From assembly GCA_046350895.1 (NCBI GenBank), contig JAXLZL010000004.1, forward strand, positions 1 to 64,000: a stretch of DNA of 64,000 bases, written 5' to 3'. A program made the translations under genes and the position numbers. A model generated the notes under the pieces. It ran no database searches. It was given only the letters and a program-made list of their open reading frames with translations, and had not been told where the DNA came from. Position 1 is the first letter of the stretch. Each line of letters starts with the position of its first letter. Source of the DNA: HK-STAS-PATE-2 sp046350895. GTDB lineage: Bacteria > Patescibacteriota > Patescibacteriia > 2-12-FULL-60-25. Below are positions 34,437 through 43,290 of this stretch, piece after piece.

Positions 34437-35891
34437 ATGAGCATGGAAAAACTGACTCCCCACAATATCGAAGCGGAACAGTCATTTTTAGGCTCTCTCC
34501 TTCTCGACAAGGACGCTATGGTCAAAGTTGCTGACCAGCTCACTCCAGAAGATTTCTATCTCGACAAACACCGCCGCGTCTATGAAGCGATGCTCGATTT
34601 GTATCGACGTTCGATGCCGATCGATCTTTTGTCTTTGGGTAGCCGCCTCACCGACAAAGGAGAGCTCGAAGGCATCGGCGGCCGTGCCGAGCTCATGAGT
34701 CTTGCGAATGCCACGCCAACGGCAGCGCACGTCGTTCACTACGCCGAAATCATCCAAAAGAAATCGACGCTGCGCCGTTTGCTCGTTGCCGCACAAGAAA
34801 TCACCGCCCTCGGTTATGAACAAGCTGAAGACGTCGAAGTCTTGCTCGACAGTGCCGAGAGCAAGCTGTTTAACGTCTCGCAAAAGTTTTTAAAACGTTC
34901 GTTCACCATCATTCGCGATGTGCTGACCGACGCGTTTGACCGTATCGATGAATTGCACCGTGAAAAAGGCAAACTGCGCGGCGTCCCTTCAGGCTATACC
35001 GATCTCGATAACATTCTTGGCGGTTTGCAAAAAAGCGATCTTATCATTCTCGCCGCACGCCCTGCTTGTGGTAAAACCTCGTTCGCCCTCGATCTCGCCC
35101 GCCATGCTGCCGTAAAACACAAAGTCCCTGTTGGCGTCTTTTCGCTCGAAATGTCGAAAGAGCAACTTGTTGACCGTATGCTTTGCTCTGAGGCGAATGT
35201 TGATTTGTGGCGCATGCGCACCGGCCGCCTTCAAGAAGGCGGTGAACACGACGAGTTCTCTCGCATCGGCCACGCTCTCGGCATTTTGTCTGAAGCGCCG
35301 ATCTATATCGATGACTCCGCCTCGGCAAATATCATGGAGATCCGCACCAAATGCCGTCGCCTTCAAATGGAGCATGGCCTTGGCATGGTCGTTATCGACT
35401 ACTTGCAGCTCATGGAATCCCGCAGCAAAGCCTCGGACAACCGCGTGAATGAAGTTGCTGAAATTACCCGTGGCCTTAAATCGCTTGCCCGTGAATTAAA
35501 TGTTCCGGTGATCGCGCTCTCGCAGCTCTCGCGTTCGGTTGAATTGCAGAAGCCTGCCATCCCCCGCCTCGCCCACCTTCGTGAATCGGGTTCGATTGAG
35601 CAGGATGCCGATATCGTGCTCTTTATCTACCGCAAAGCCGCTGATAAAAACTACCGCCCAGAAGAGCTCTCGCCTGAAGAGCTCAATACCGCCGAAATTC
35701 ACATCGCCAAACATCGTAATGGCCCTACCGGCGTGGTAAAGCTCTACTTCGACGCCGCGCGTGCCAGCTTTAAAAACATCGCTAAAGACCAATTCATGGG
35801 CGGGGCTCCGCAAGGCGGCTCATCTGGTCCATCCGATGCGAATCCGCACCAACCGTCGAATCCAATGGTCGGCTCTGGCGTTCCGTTCTAA
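34437..35891 (+). CDS. dnaB: replicative DNA helicase DnaB
   Basis: Hexameric fork helicase, 484 residues. N-terminal helical domain (PHNIEAEQSFLGSLLLDKDA) binds primase; the RecA-like domain has Walker A AARPACGKTSFALDLA, GVFSLEMSKEQL, Walker B VVIDYLQLM, then VIALSQLSRSVE and HLRESGSIEQDAD. The arrangement GRPSMGKT of most DnaB is replaced by ARPACGKT. The C-terminus is a Gly/Ser/Pro/Asn-rich disordered tail ending VGSGVPF, as in many CPR proteins. First gene of the plus-strand run dnaB-ybaB-recR. Confidence 0.97.
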   Translation: MSMEKLTPHNIEAEQSFLGSLLLDKDAMVKVADQLTPEDFYLDKHRRVYEAMLDLYRRSMPIDLLSLGSRLTDKGELEGIGGRAELMSLANATPTAAHVVHYAEIIQKKSTLRRLLVAAQEITALGYEQAEDVEVLLDSAESKLFNVSQKFLKRSFTIIRDVLTDAFDRIDELHREKGKLRGVPSGYTDLDNILGGLQKSDLIILAARPACGKTSFALDLARHAAVKHKVPVGVFSLEMSKEQLVDRMLCSEANVDLWRMRTGRLQEGGEHDEFSRIGHALGILSEAPIYIDDSASANIMEIRTKCRRLQMEHGLGMVVIDYLQLMESRSKASDNRVNEVAEITRGLKSLARELNVPVIALSQLSRSVELQKPAIPRLAHLRESGSIEQDADIVLFIYRKAADKNYRPEELSPEELNTAEIHIAKHRNGPTGVVKLYFDAARASFKNIAKDQFMGGAPQGGSSGPSDANPHQPSNPMVGSGVPF

Positions 35892-35912
35892 AACCCTTTA
35901 CCCTACAACCCT

Positions 35913-36227
35913 ATGTTCAACAAATTGAAACAAATCAACGACCTTCGTTCTAAGGCGAAAACCCTTCAGGACGCGCTTAGCAAAGAATTCGTTACCGGTA
36001 CTTCGGGCTGGGGCGACAAGGTAAAGATCACCATCAACGGCACCCAAGAAGTCACCTCGGTGGAAATCGACCCTTCGGCCATGGAAGATCGCGAGAAACT
36101 CCAGAACTACGTGAAGGACGCCGCGAACGATGCGATGAAGAACCTCCAGAAGACCATGGCTACCAAGCTCAAAGACATGGGCGGTATGGATCTCGCCAAT
36201 GAACTTGGCGACCTCATGAAACAATAA
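35913..36227 (+). CDS. YbaB/EbfC family nucleoid-associated protein
   Basis: 104 residues, matching the YbaB/EbfC fold: basic N-terminal helix MFNKLKQINDLRSKAKTLQ, central strands with VKITINGTQEVTSVEIDP, and a C-terminal helix with DAANDAMKNLQKTMA. These small dimers bind DNA and usually sit just upstream of recR, exactly as here (three bases apart). Confidence 0.92.
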   Translation: MFNKLKQINDLRSKAKTLQDALSKEFVTGTSGWGDKVKITINGTQEVTSVEIDPSAMEDREKLQNYVKDAANDAMKNLQKTMATKLKDMGGMDLANELGDLMKQ

Positions 36228-36230
36228 TCA

Positions 36231-36833
36231 ATGTCACTTCCTGAGCCATTACGGCAGGCCGCAGCCGCCTTCGACAGCCTCCCCGGCGTTGGTCCGAGGG
36301 CGGCTTTGCGTTATGCCTATTGGCTCGTAAACCAGCCGAAGAATGTCGTTGATCAATTCTCTCGTGCGCTAACCCAGCTCGCTGAACGCATGCATCTCTG
36401 TGATACCTGTGGGATGTGGTCCGAATCCTCCCCTTGCAGCATTTGCTCGGATTCTCGCCGCAACCAAGACATCCTCTGCGTCATCGCCACGAGTCCCGAC
36501 ATTCGCGTCATCGAAGACGCCGGTATCTTTAAAGGACGTTATCTCGTCCTTGGCGGCACCATCGACCCGATCGAAGGCCGCACGCCGGAGACGCTTAATA
36601 TCGCCAAACTCATCAACCGTCTCAGCCACGCGGATTCGCCAATCAAAGAAGTCATTCTTGCCCTCGATGCCAATATCCCAGGCGACGTGACGGCGATGTA
36701 TTTGAAAAAACACTTAAGCAAGATGAACGTCCGTGTCACCCGCCTTGCTCGTGGCCTACCTACGGGCGCCGCACTTGAATATGCGGATGCGCATACGCTC
36801 AACGACGCTTTTCAGCACAGAAGTGAGTCGTAA
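36231..36833 (+). CDS. recR: recombination protein RecR
   Basis: Recombinational repair mediator with RecF/RecO. 200 residues. Helix-hairpin-helix LPGVGPRAALRYAYWL, four-Cys zinc finger in LCDTCGMWSESSPCSIC, TOPRIM domain with LCVIATSPDIRVIEDAG and YLVLGGTIDPIEG, and the C-terminal VTRLARGLPTGAALEYAD. It follows ybaB by three bases. Confidence 0.96.
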   Translation: MSLPEPLRQAAAAFDSLPGVGPRAALRYAYWLVNQPKNVVDQFSRALTQLAERMHLCDTCGMWSESSPCSICSDSRRNQDILCVIATSPDIRVIEDAGIFKGRYLVLGGTIDPIEGRTPETLNIAKLINRLSHADSPIKEVILALDANIPGDVTAMYLKKHLSKMNVRVTRLARGLPTGAALEYADAHTLNDAFQHRSES

Positions 36834-36842
36834 CCTTCGCCT

Positions 36843-36943
36843 CCCCATCCTCCCTTTCCCTCCGCGGAGCGAAGGGTTACGGAGGTTACATCCGTCCCTC
36901 TTCGCTACGCGGAGAGGCAGGAGAGGTTTGAGAGGCGATTCTG
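36843..36943. repeat. two imperfect GC-rich palindromes between recR and a NUDIX gene
   Basis: Two related inverted repeats lie side by side: CCCTCCGCGGAGCGAAGGG near 36860 and CCCTCTTCGCTACGCGGAG near 36896, the second roughly the inverse of the first. They separate two convergent genes and could act as terminators or be remnants of a short mobile repeat. Confidence 0.5.
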
Positions 36944-36944
36944 C

Positions 36945-37391
36945 CTACCATCTCTCTTCCCTTGGCCTGGTCTCAAGATATTCTTCAATGCGTCTTTTCG
37001 TTGCCGGTGAAATATCCGCTGGCAAATGATCAAAAGCAAAGAATTTCGTCTCTTTCACTTCTCCCCCGCTACTTGGCTCAAAGACCGATGTCTTTGCTTC
37101 AAAAAGCACGATATGGTCATTTTTATATTCGCCAAAGTTCGTGTGCGTAGCGAGCAAATTCAAAGGCCCAGAAAAATCAAAACCCACCTCTTCTTTGAGC
37201 TCACGACGTACGACATCTTGTAACGTTTCACCACGCCCAACTCCCCCACCGGGCAAATACCAGTCTTTCAGGTATGAATGCTTTACGAGCAGCACACTCT
37301 GTCCATCCGTAACGATGGCGCGGGCACCGATAGTGATAGGGCGTCGAATCCACCAATAGAGGCGGCGGAGGGCATTGACGAGCTTGTACAT
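36945..37391 (-). CDS. NUDIX hydrolase
   Basis: 148 residues with a full NUDIX box GGGVGRGETLQDVVRRELKE followed by EVGFDF. An N-terminal basic-aromatic segment (LRRLYWWIRRPITIGARAIV) could touch the membrane. Hydrolyses a nucleotide-linked substrate, identity unknown; a housecleaning role is common for this class. Convergent with recR. Confidence 0.88.
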   Translation of the reverse strand: MYKLVNALRRLYWWIRRPITIGARAIVTDGQSVLLVKHSYLKDWYLPGGGVGRGETLQDVVRRELKEEVGFDFSGPLNLLATHTNFGEYKNDHIVLFEAKTSVFEPSSGGEVKETKFFAFDHLPADISPATKRRIEEYLETRPREERW

Positions 37392-37419
37392 GACCCAAGG
37401 CTAGCACTCATGGTGAACA

Positions 37420-37442
37420 ATGAAAATCCCGGTGGGATTTAA
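37420..37442 (-). terminator. hairpin after the 37444-38073 gene
   Basis: AAATCCC-ACC-GGGATTTT on the minus strand directly after the stop codon. Confidence 0.6.
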
Positions 37443-37443
37443 C

Positions 37444-38073
37444 TTATTCGTGGATGGATTCGATGATCGTTGAGAGAGCGGCTTGGTCCTGTTGGGCGAT
37501 TTTTGCCGTCGGACCATCGCTATAATTCGCATCAAGAAGATACTTTCCTTTCTTCGTTGTGATGAGATACTGCTCTCCTGGGTAACCTGCCCCATCAACG
37601 ACAAAATTCACTTTTTGTACGAGAGGGTTCTTTGTTGGCGAAAGCTTGGTCGTGGTAGCCGAGACTAGTTCCAAATTACTTTCATCCGCCTTGTAGATTA
37701 TTACCTCATACCCAACGGTAAACTCACTTGCACTCGGCCCCACAGGACCCCCACTCGTACGGAACAACGTGCCAGTGGCGCTGGTAATGTAGAGCACATT
37801 AGTATTGTCGGCGAGAGCTGTGTGGGCGGCAGTAGGATAAGAGAATGCAAAATCCCAACCCGTATAAGCAGTGGTAGTAGACTGCACTGAATCACCCGCA
37901 GGGGTCACAAGCGCCTTAGCCGGGTCTTGGTCAATCTTTTTTTCTACAACCGAAAGGCGATCCGAGATCATCATAAGCGAACCATTCGTATTCATCTGCA
38001 TAAAGCCAAGGCCCACAATGCCAAGCAAAATGATCATGGCGATCGTGATAAGGGAGAAGTGTTTACCGTCCAT
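37444..38073 (-). CDS. membrane-anchored extracellular protein of unknown function
   Basis: About 209 residues with one N-terminal hydrophobic anchor (ITIAMIILLGIVGLGFM), then a Thr/Ser-rich exported part containing WDFAFSYPTAAHTALADN, a pattern seen in PsbP-like or pseudopilin-like CPR exported proteins. No firm family. I chose the ATG at 38073; an in-frame TTG ten codons upstream is less likely. A TATAAT box lies about 45 bases before this start. Confidence 0.6.
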   Translation of the reverse strand: MDGKHFSLITIAMIILLGIVGLGFMQMNTNGSLMMISDRLSVVEKKIDQDPAKALVTPAGDSVQSTTTAYTGWDFAFSYPTAAHTALADNTNVLYITSATGTLFRTSGGPVGPSASEFTVGYEVIIYKADESNLELVSATTTKLSPTKNPLVQKVNFVVDGAGYPGEQYLITTKKGKYLLDANYSDGPTAKIAQQDQAALSTIIESIHE

Positions 38074-38160
38074 AGTGTGGTTAAAAGAGTGTTTAGATGC
38101 CAATAGAACGAAACATATTATAAATCATGACACCGTCCTCCGAATAGCCAGTTATACACA

Positions 38161-38184
38161 AACCCCGCCTTGAGGGCGGGGTTT
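38161..38184 (-). terminator. terminator after rplU
   Basis: AAACCCCGCC-CTCAA-GGCGGGGTTT on the minus strand. A DnaA-box-like TTATACACA lies beside it at 38152-38160. Confidence 0.8.
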
Positions 38185-38194
38185 GAAAGATTGA

Positions 38195-38497
38195 TTACGC
38201 AATCTTGGTGATCTTCACTTCAGTGAAGTGCTGGCGGTGGCCATGGCGGCGCGTATAGCGGCTCTTGGCTTTGTATTTCACGACTTCTACCTTGGCGTGG
38301 CGGCCCTGGCGAACGACTTCGCCGGTAACCTTTTCGCCGAGCGAAGGAGTGCCGAGATTGAGCTTGTCGCCCTCAGCGGTGAGAAGCGTCTCAAAAGACA
38401 CGGCTTTGCCGGCTTCTGCTTCGAGCTTTTCGATTTTGATGACGTCGCCCTCGGATACGAGGTACTGCTTACCGCCAGTAGAGATAACTGCAATCAT
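38195..38497 (-). CDS. rplU: 50S ribosomal protein bL21
   Basis: 100 residues. N-terminus MIAVISTGGKQYLVSEGD, central GEVVRQGRHAKVEVVKYKAK and the basic RYTRRHGHRQHFTEVKITKI end are all typical of bL21. It is a single-gene unit with an excellent promoter; the bL27 gene that normally follows it is at 29.9 kb instead. Confidence 0.97.
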   Translation of the reverse strand: MIAVISTGGKQYLVSEGDVIKIEKLEAEAGKAVSFETLLTAEGDKLNLGTPSLGEKVTGEVVRQGRHAKVEVVKYKAKSRYTRRHGHRQHFTEVKITKIA

Positions 38498-38518
38498 AGA
38501 ATTTTTGGGAATGGGCGT

Positions 38519-38547
38519 ATAATAGCGGTTTTAGGCTAGGTTGTCAA
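38519..38547 (-). promoter_or_regulatory. promoter of rplU
   Basis: TTGACA, 17 bases, TATTAT on the minus strand, 21 bases before the ATG. Confidence 0.85.
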
Positions 38548-38572
38548 TAAAAGGCCATTTGCCCGTATTTGG

Positions 38573-39040
38573 CTATCTTAAGCTGTTTAAATCCGTCTGG
38601 GTACCGATTTCGAGCTTGTATTCTTTTACCATCCCCTCATTGAGCTCAAGTACCATATCAGCCTCGGTTACAGACTGGTGACTGGGGATACCGGCAAGGC
38701 TCGGGCGCTGAAGGGTCGCGATATCGACCACCTTCCCCTCTCTTAGGTAAACAATGTCGAGTGCAAACTTCATATCCTTCATCCAGAAATTCTGGTTCTC
38801 GACATTTGGCATGATAAAGAGCATCCCCTCGTCTTTGGTCATGCGTTTGCGGCCGCTGAGGCCCTGAACGATCGAAGCGGGCGTACGAGCGATCTCAAGA
38901 TTGAGAGTTTTGCCGTTAAGTGTCACAGCTTGGTCATGACGCATCACTGCCGCGCTTGGTGCAGCAAAAATGAAAGCCGCGACACAGATGCCGGCTGACA
39001 ATATAACGAGCGCAATCGTTACAAAAAGTTTTTTCTTCAT
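38573..39040 (-). CDS. DUF192 family exported protein
   Basis: 155 residues: N-terminal signal anchor (residues 5-30), then a DUF192 domain with EIARTPASIVQGLSGR, MLFIMPNVENQNFWMKDM and LDIVYLREGKVV. DUF192 proteins are small extracytoplasmic domains of unknown function. The ATG overlaps the inferred natural stop of the upstream WecA-like gene (ATGA). Confidence 0.85.
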   Translation of the reverse strand: MKKKLFVTIALVILSAGICVAAFIFAAPSAAVMRHDQAVTLNGKTLNLEIARTPASIVQGLSGRKRMTKDEGMLFIMPNVENQNFWMKDMKFALDIVYLREGKVVDIATLQRPSLAGIPSHQSVTEADMVLELNEGMVKEYKLEIGTQTDLNSLR

Positions 39041-40094
39041 GAGATGGTTTTTTGCTTATGTTTGGCATCAGCCCATGCACCAAGCCCTACGGTTACTGAA
39101 CACAATAAAATAAATAACAAGACTTTTCCCGTGTTTGCACAAATAAACCCGCGGCACCGACGAGGGCGGTGAGCGACCAAAGAAGATAGACAACATGGCG
39201 CTTATCGAGACCTGCCTTCAATAGTTTGTGATGCAGGTGGGTATCATCACCCTTGAACGGTGATACGCCGCGACGTACTCGGCCTACGAGGACAAAAGCG
39301 AGATCAACAATCGGTAAACCAAGCACCATCAGAGCCGTCGCTAATTTTGCACCGCTCAAGATCGCTAACGCACCAAGCAAGAAGCCAGCCAACGTACTCC
39401 CCGCTTCTCCCAAAAACTGTTTGGCGGGATTCATATTATGGGGCAAGAATCCGGCAAAGGCACCGGCAACAACAACAGCCAACATCGCCATGCTTGGTTG
39501 GTAATAACGTTGAGTGAGTGACAGAGCCACGATAAGCATCGCACCAATCACCGCTTGGCCGGTCACAAGGCCATCAAGACCGTCCATGGCCTTGGTTGCA
39601 TACGTGACACCCATCAACCAACAGAAGGCGAGCAAGCTCGGCAATACGGCGACACCACCGATCACCCAGAACTGCAACGAGTAGGCTCCGCCAGAAGGAT
39701 TCGTGATATGGCTAATCGATAATCCGCAAGCCACGGCAACAACGCACCCAACAATCGGAAAGAGAATTTGGTATTTAGCGGGCAAATCATGACGATCATC
39801 CAAAACACCGCCAAACATCAGAATGATGGCAGCGACCATTAAGCCCGTTAATGCCAAACTAGGCACCGATAACCATGGTGATAAAAAACCAAAAGCGATC
39901 AAAACGACCAAACCGATACCGAGTCCGCCCAAAAGGGGCGTTGCCATCTCATGAATTTTACGTCCCCCTTTTGGCTCATCAATAGCCCTGAGGCGAAATG
40001 CCAGTCGCTGGGTCGCACGAGCCAAAACCCACGACAAAGCCGCACTGGCCAAGCCAAGAGCGGCAAGAATCAAATACAGGGTCACACGGCTCAT
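39037..40094 (-). CDS. WecA/TagO-like undecaprenyl-phosphate sugar-1-P transferase (frameshift near C-terminus)
   Basis: An MraY/WecA superfamily membrane enzyme that starts lipid-linked glycan synthesis, about 350 residues. Motifs: ATPLLGGLGIGL, GVLDDRHDLP, TKAMDGLDGLVTG, FLGEAGSTLAG (Glu in place of the usual Asp) and the GDDTHLHHKLL loop that marks the WecA rather than the MraY branch. Adding one A in the AAAA run near 39131 extends the protein through KVLLFILLCSVTVGLGAWAD to a TGA that overlaps the DUF192 start; as written it stops early. Likely partner of the WecG/TagA enzyme at 15 kb. Start 40094 or seven codons upstream. Confidence 0.85.
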
Positions 40095-40102
40095 ATCGGC
40101 AT

Positions 40103-42766
40103 CTAACCGCGCCATTTCTCGACGCGCAAGTGACCACCCTCTTCGAGCACGAGGGTATCTTTGCGGGTGGCTTCTTCGCGCAATAAGGCATCGGCAATGG
40201 CTGTCTCAACCTTGTCTTGGATAAGGCGTTTTAGAGGGCGCACGCCAAATTGCGGATCAAAACCCTCTTTCGCCAACCATTGAACCGCTTCATCGTCGGC
40301 GGTAAAGACGATCCCTTTTTCTTTGAGTTTTTCAGCCAGGCGACGAATTTGCAACCAGGTAATTTGCTCTACCTCATCAAGATGAAGCGGACGGAACACA
40401 ATGATACCGTCAAAACGGTTCAAGAACTCCGGACGATAGGTCGATTGCAGTTCACGTTCTAACAATTCGCGCTTGATGGACTCAATACCCTTTTCTTCAC
40501 GAACGGCTTGTTGGATATACCCGGCACCGGCATTTGACGTTGCGATAATCACGGTATTGGTGAAATCGATGGTGCGACCAACGCCATCGGTGAGACGCCC
40601 ATCATCAAGCACCTGCAAAAACGTTGTTAGTACATCAGGATTCGCTTTCTCTAATTCATCCAAGAGCACGATCGAGAATGGCTGTTTGCGAATAGCCTCG
40701 GTCAATAAACCGCCCTTATTGTCACCAGGATTACCGATCAGGCGCGATACCGATGAAGCCTGTTGGTATTCGGACATGTCGAGACGCACCAAAAAACGTT
40801 CATGACCGACATACTCCATCGCAAGCGCTTTAGCGAGCTCAGTTTTACCGACACCCGTCGGGCCCAAGAACAAGAAGGTCGCCATCGGACGTCTCGTCTC
40901 ACGCACATCGACGCGTGCACGGCGCATCGCCTGCGAGACGGCTTTGACCGCCTCTTCTTGGCCGATGACATGGGCCTTTAAACGGTCTTCGAGGCCAAGG
41001 AGTTTTTCTTTTTCATTTGAGTTGATCGATTCGACCGGGATGCGCGTCTTCTCATGTACAATTTGGGCGATATCTTCTTCACTCACCAATACTCCCGAAC
41101 CGCGCTTGCGCTGGGCGGATGCCGCCGCCTCGGTCATGAGTTGAAGGGCACTCTCAGGCAAACGGATATCTTTGAGATACCGCTTGGCCGACGCATAGGC
41201 CTGCTCAAGGGCACCATAGGTAAAAAAGACATGTGATCGGTATTCGATACTGCCCGCCTTTGCCATCAATAACTCCATAGCCGCCTCTTGTGATGGCTCT
41301 TCGAGTATCTGCTTACCCATTTGGGCGCTTAAGGCATGCGGCTCAAGGACGCTCGTCCATGCACCTGGTGTCGTTGTCGCAAGCAGCATCAGCCTCCCCT
41401 GCTCTAAATCTGAAGCGAGTAAATCAGCCAAATCAACACCGTTCGTCGAGACGCGCACCACGGCATCAAGTTGTTGAAGCACAAGCAAAATATTGCCCGA
41501 GCTCTCAGCTTCACGAATCAATGACAATAAGCGCTGTGGAGCATAAGACGGGTCACCGCCAGCGAGTACATGCGCTACATCAACCACGACCATGCGTTTA
41601 TCAAACAGGATAGGCGGCACGTCTTCAATCACCATGCGCTGCGCCAAACCTTCTACCAAGGCGCGCTTACCAACACCTGCATCCGCAATGAGAGCCATGG
41701 CACGGTGCCCACTTTCAAACCCGCGCAAAAGCTGGTCCATGTCGGCATCGCGTCCAATCAAAGGGAAAAGATAGTCATGTCGCGCCGAACGGGTGAGATC
41801 TTCGCCAAACTGGTCAAGGAGCGGCGTGGCATGGGCCGTCATGGCACGGTCCATCGAGGCGTCAGGCTTGAGGATGGCGAGCTGGTGAAAGGCGCGGTGG
41901 TCTTCAACGAGTTGCTCTTGCAAACGGATCCAATGCGCCACGCGTTCAACACGCTCAGGTGGCACGCCTAAAACATCGAGAGCATCACGAATGCCCGCAT
42001 CGACTTCAACAGCCGCTTGAAAGATATCCATTACGCTTACCGTTTGGCGCTGGTTTTGCCGGGCATAGAGAAACGCGCGCAGTAAAATCTCTCTTGCTTC
42101 GGTTGTCAGTTTTGGTTCGCGTTGCTCGCCAAAAGGCACTTGCCCCAATAAGCGCGTGAGTTGCGGCTTCCAGGCATCAAAGGTGACGCCGAGGCGTGAG
42201 AGCAGAATACCGCCTTGGGTTGAAGTGAGCGCGGAGGCAAATACATGAATAGGCGCCAACTCGGATTTTTGCTGTTTGCGCGCAAGGTCATGGGCCAAAC
42301 GAAGCGCGTTCCAGGCACTGTCATCGGCATAACGCGAGACATCGCGCACAAATGGCAGCTCAGGCGTATGCGCCGGAGCTTGCGGCAACCGTTCTTGCGT
42401 CTCTGCCCAGGTCGCCGAACGATAAACAAGCAACAAGATAGACAAGGCAGCCACACAAAAGGCAAAAGCCATCGGACCGCCATTCACGAGAGCCAGAAAC
42501 GTGAACTCGGTCACGGATTGCATCAATAGCCAACCCGCAACCAAAGCCGAAATAATGAGGGCGGCCATGGCCAAGACCACACTCCCGCGGCGCGAAATTT
42601 CTTTGACGCGTCGCAAGGCAAAAACCGAGCTTTCAACCGGACTCAACCAGATAAGCTGTTCAGCATTGTCGACGACCAACGCAAACTCCGAGCCTTGGCA
42701 GTTTTTACACAAGCGCTTGTCTTCTACTCCGTCACAGGTGTCACAAGAAATTCTCTGGATATCCAT
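40103..42766 (-). CDS. membrane-anchored ClpC/ClpB-like AAA+ protein with N-terminal zinc ribbon
   Basis: 887 residues. Order: a CxxC...CxxC zinc ribbon (CDTCDGVEDKRLCKNC, residues 9-24), two membrane helices (about 62-85 and 97-117), a Clp N-like helical repeat (about 150-290), AAA domain D1, a short middle segment, AAA domain D2 and the Clp C-terminal domain. D2 is intact: GPTGVGKTELAKAL, IVLLDELEKA, SNAGAGY. D1 is degenerate: its Walker A is DAGVGKRALVEG (Arg after the Lys) and its Walker B LLVLQQLDAV lacks the Asp-Glu pair. I see no [IL]GF loop for ClpP binding, so it may be a membrane-tethered unfoldase/disaggregase. Coupled (TGATATG) to the membrane gene upstream. Confidence 0.9.
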   Translation of the reverse strand: MDIQRISCDTCDGVEDKRLCKNCQGSEFALVVDNAEQLIWLSPVESSVFALRRVKEISRRGSVVLAMAALIISALVAGWLLMQSVTEFTFLALVNGGPMAFAFCVAALSILLLVYRSATWAETQERLPQAPAHTPELPFVRDVSRYADDSAWNALRLAHDLARKQQKSELAPIHVFASALTSTQGGILLSRLGVTFDAWKPQLTRLLGQVPFGEQREPKLTTEAREILLRAFLYARQNQRQTVSVMDIFQAAVEVDAGIRDALDVLGVPPERVERVAHWIRLQEQLVEDHRAFHQLAILKPDASMDRAMTAHATPLLDQFGEDLTRSARHDYLFPLIGRDADMDQLLRGFESGHRAMALIADAGVGKRALVEGLAQRMVIEDVPPILFDKRMVVVDVAHVLAGGDPSYAPQRLLSLIREAESSGNILLVLQQLDAVVRVSTNGVDLADLLASDLEQGRLMLLATTTPGAWTSVLEPHALSAQMGKQILEEPSQEAAMELLMAKAGSIEYRSHVFFTYGALEQAYASAKRYLKDIRLPESALQLMTEAAASAQRKRGSGVLVSEEDIAQIVHEKTRIPVESINSNEKEKLLGLEDRLKAHVIGQEEAVKAVSQAMRRARVDVRETRRPMATFLFLGPTGVGKTELAKALAMEYVGHERFLVRLDMSEYQQASSVSRLIGNPGDNKGGLLTEAIRKQPFSIVLLDELEKANPDVLTTFLQVLDDGRLTDGVGRTIDFTNTVIIATSNAGAGYIQQAVREEKGIESIKRELLERELQSTYRPEFLNRFDGIIVFRPLHLDEVEQITWLQIRRLAEKLKEKGIVFTADDEAVQWLAKEGFDPQFGVRPLKRLIQDKVETAIADALLREEATRKDTLVLEEGGHLRVEKWRG

Positions 42767-42767
42767 A

Positions 42768-43157
42768 TCACATCAGGTGAATCAAACCGAGTACGGCCAT
42801 GGCGTTTAATACGAGCAGGGCAATGATGAATGCCGGGATAAAAAACCAAGCTACCAATGCCAGCAGATAAAAGAACACCGACACCACCAAAACCAATAAG
42901 CGCCAAATTAACACGACAAAACGCATCACGACACTGATGAGGCGCCCAGCCAAATCGCTTTGGCCATACATCGGTTGAAACAGATGCGATGTCCAGAAAC
43001 GAAAGGCCAATGAACGCCAACGAAAAGCGAGCCGTGTTTTTACCCAATCAAAAAGACGGGTAACACCGTCTGAATACCACCAAAAAAAGGTTTTAAGCAC
43101 CACGCCAAACAATTCTGAAACGATGATCGTAAAAGAAGATGCGACAGGCATGGACAT
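42768..43157 (-). CDS. membrane protein, likely partner of the Clp-like ATPase
   Basis: 129 residues; an amphipathic Phe/Trp-rich N-terminal part, then two strong adjacent membrane helices (about 78-105 and 106-125). No family recognised. Its TGA is separated by one base from the ATG of the Clp-like gene, so the two are translationally coupled and probably form a complex. A TATAAT box lies six bases before the ATG, suggesting a leaderless message. Confidence 0.65.
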   Translation of the reverse strand: MSMPVASSFTIIVSELFGVVLKTFFWWYSDGVTRLFDWVKTRLAFRWRSLAFRFWTSHLFQPMYGQSDLAGRLISVVMRFVVLIWRLLVLVVSVFFYLLALVAWFFIPAFIIALLVLNAMAVLGLIHLM

Positions 43158-43163
43158 GGGGCG

Positions 43164-43169
43164 ATTATA
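43164..43169 (-). promoter_or_regulatory. -10 box of the membrane protein/Clp operon
   Basis: Consensus TATAAT on the minus strand, six bases before the ATG at 43157; the -35 region is weak. Confidence 0.5.
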
Positions 43170-43229
43170 TCAATAATCCCCCCTACACGCTATGAGGGAG
43201 GATTATGTCGGTAGATGCTAAGCAACTGC

Positions 43230-43286
43230 CGGCATGAGTGAATCACATTTGATCGTTTTCACGGTCGGGTGACGCGCTCATGCCCG
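43230..43286. repeat. long imperfect inverted repeat after the mraZ-rsmH-ftsL operon
   Basis: CGGCATGAGTG (43230-43240) pairs with CGCTCATGCCCG (43275-43286) around a 34-base loop. It sits five bases after the ftsL-like stop and may end that transcript, although no T run follows. Confidence 0.45.
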
Positions 43287-43290
43287 AAGT

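Noticed and set aside
36843..36943. Riboswitch or structured RNA between recR and the NUDIX gene
   Set aside because: The palindromes lie between convergent genes, downstream of both, so they cannot be leaders; no known riboswitch core was recognised.
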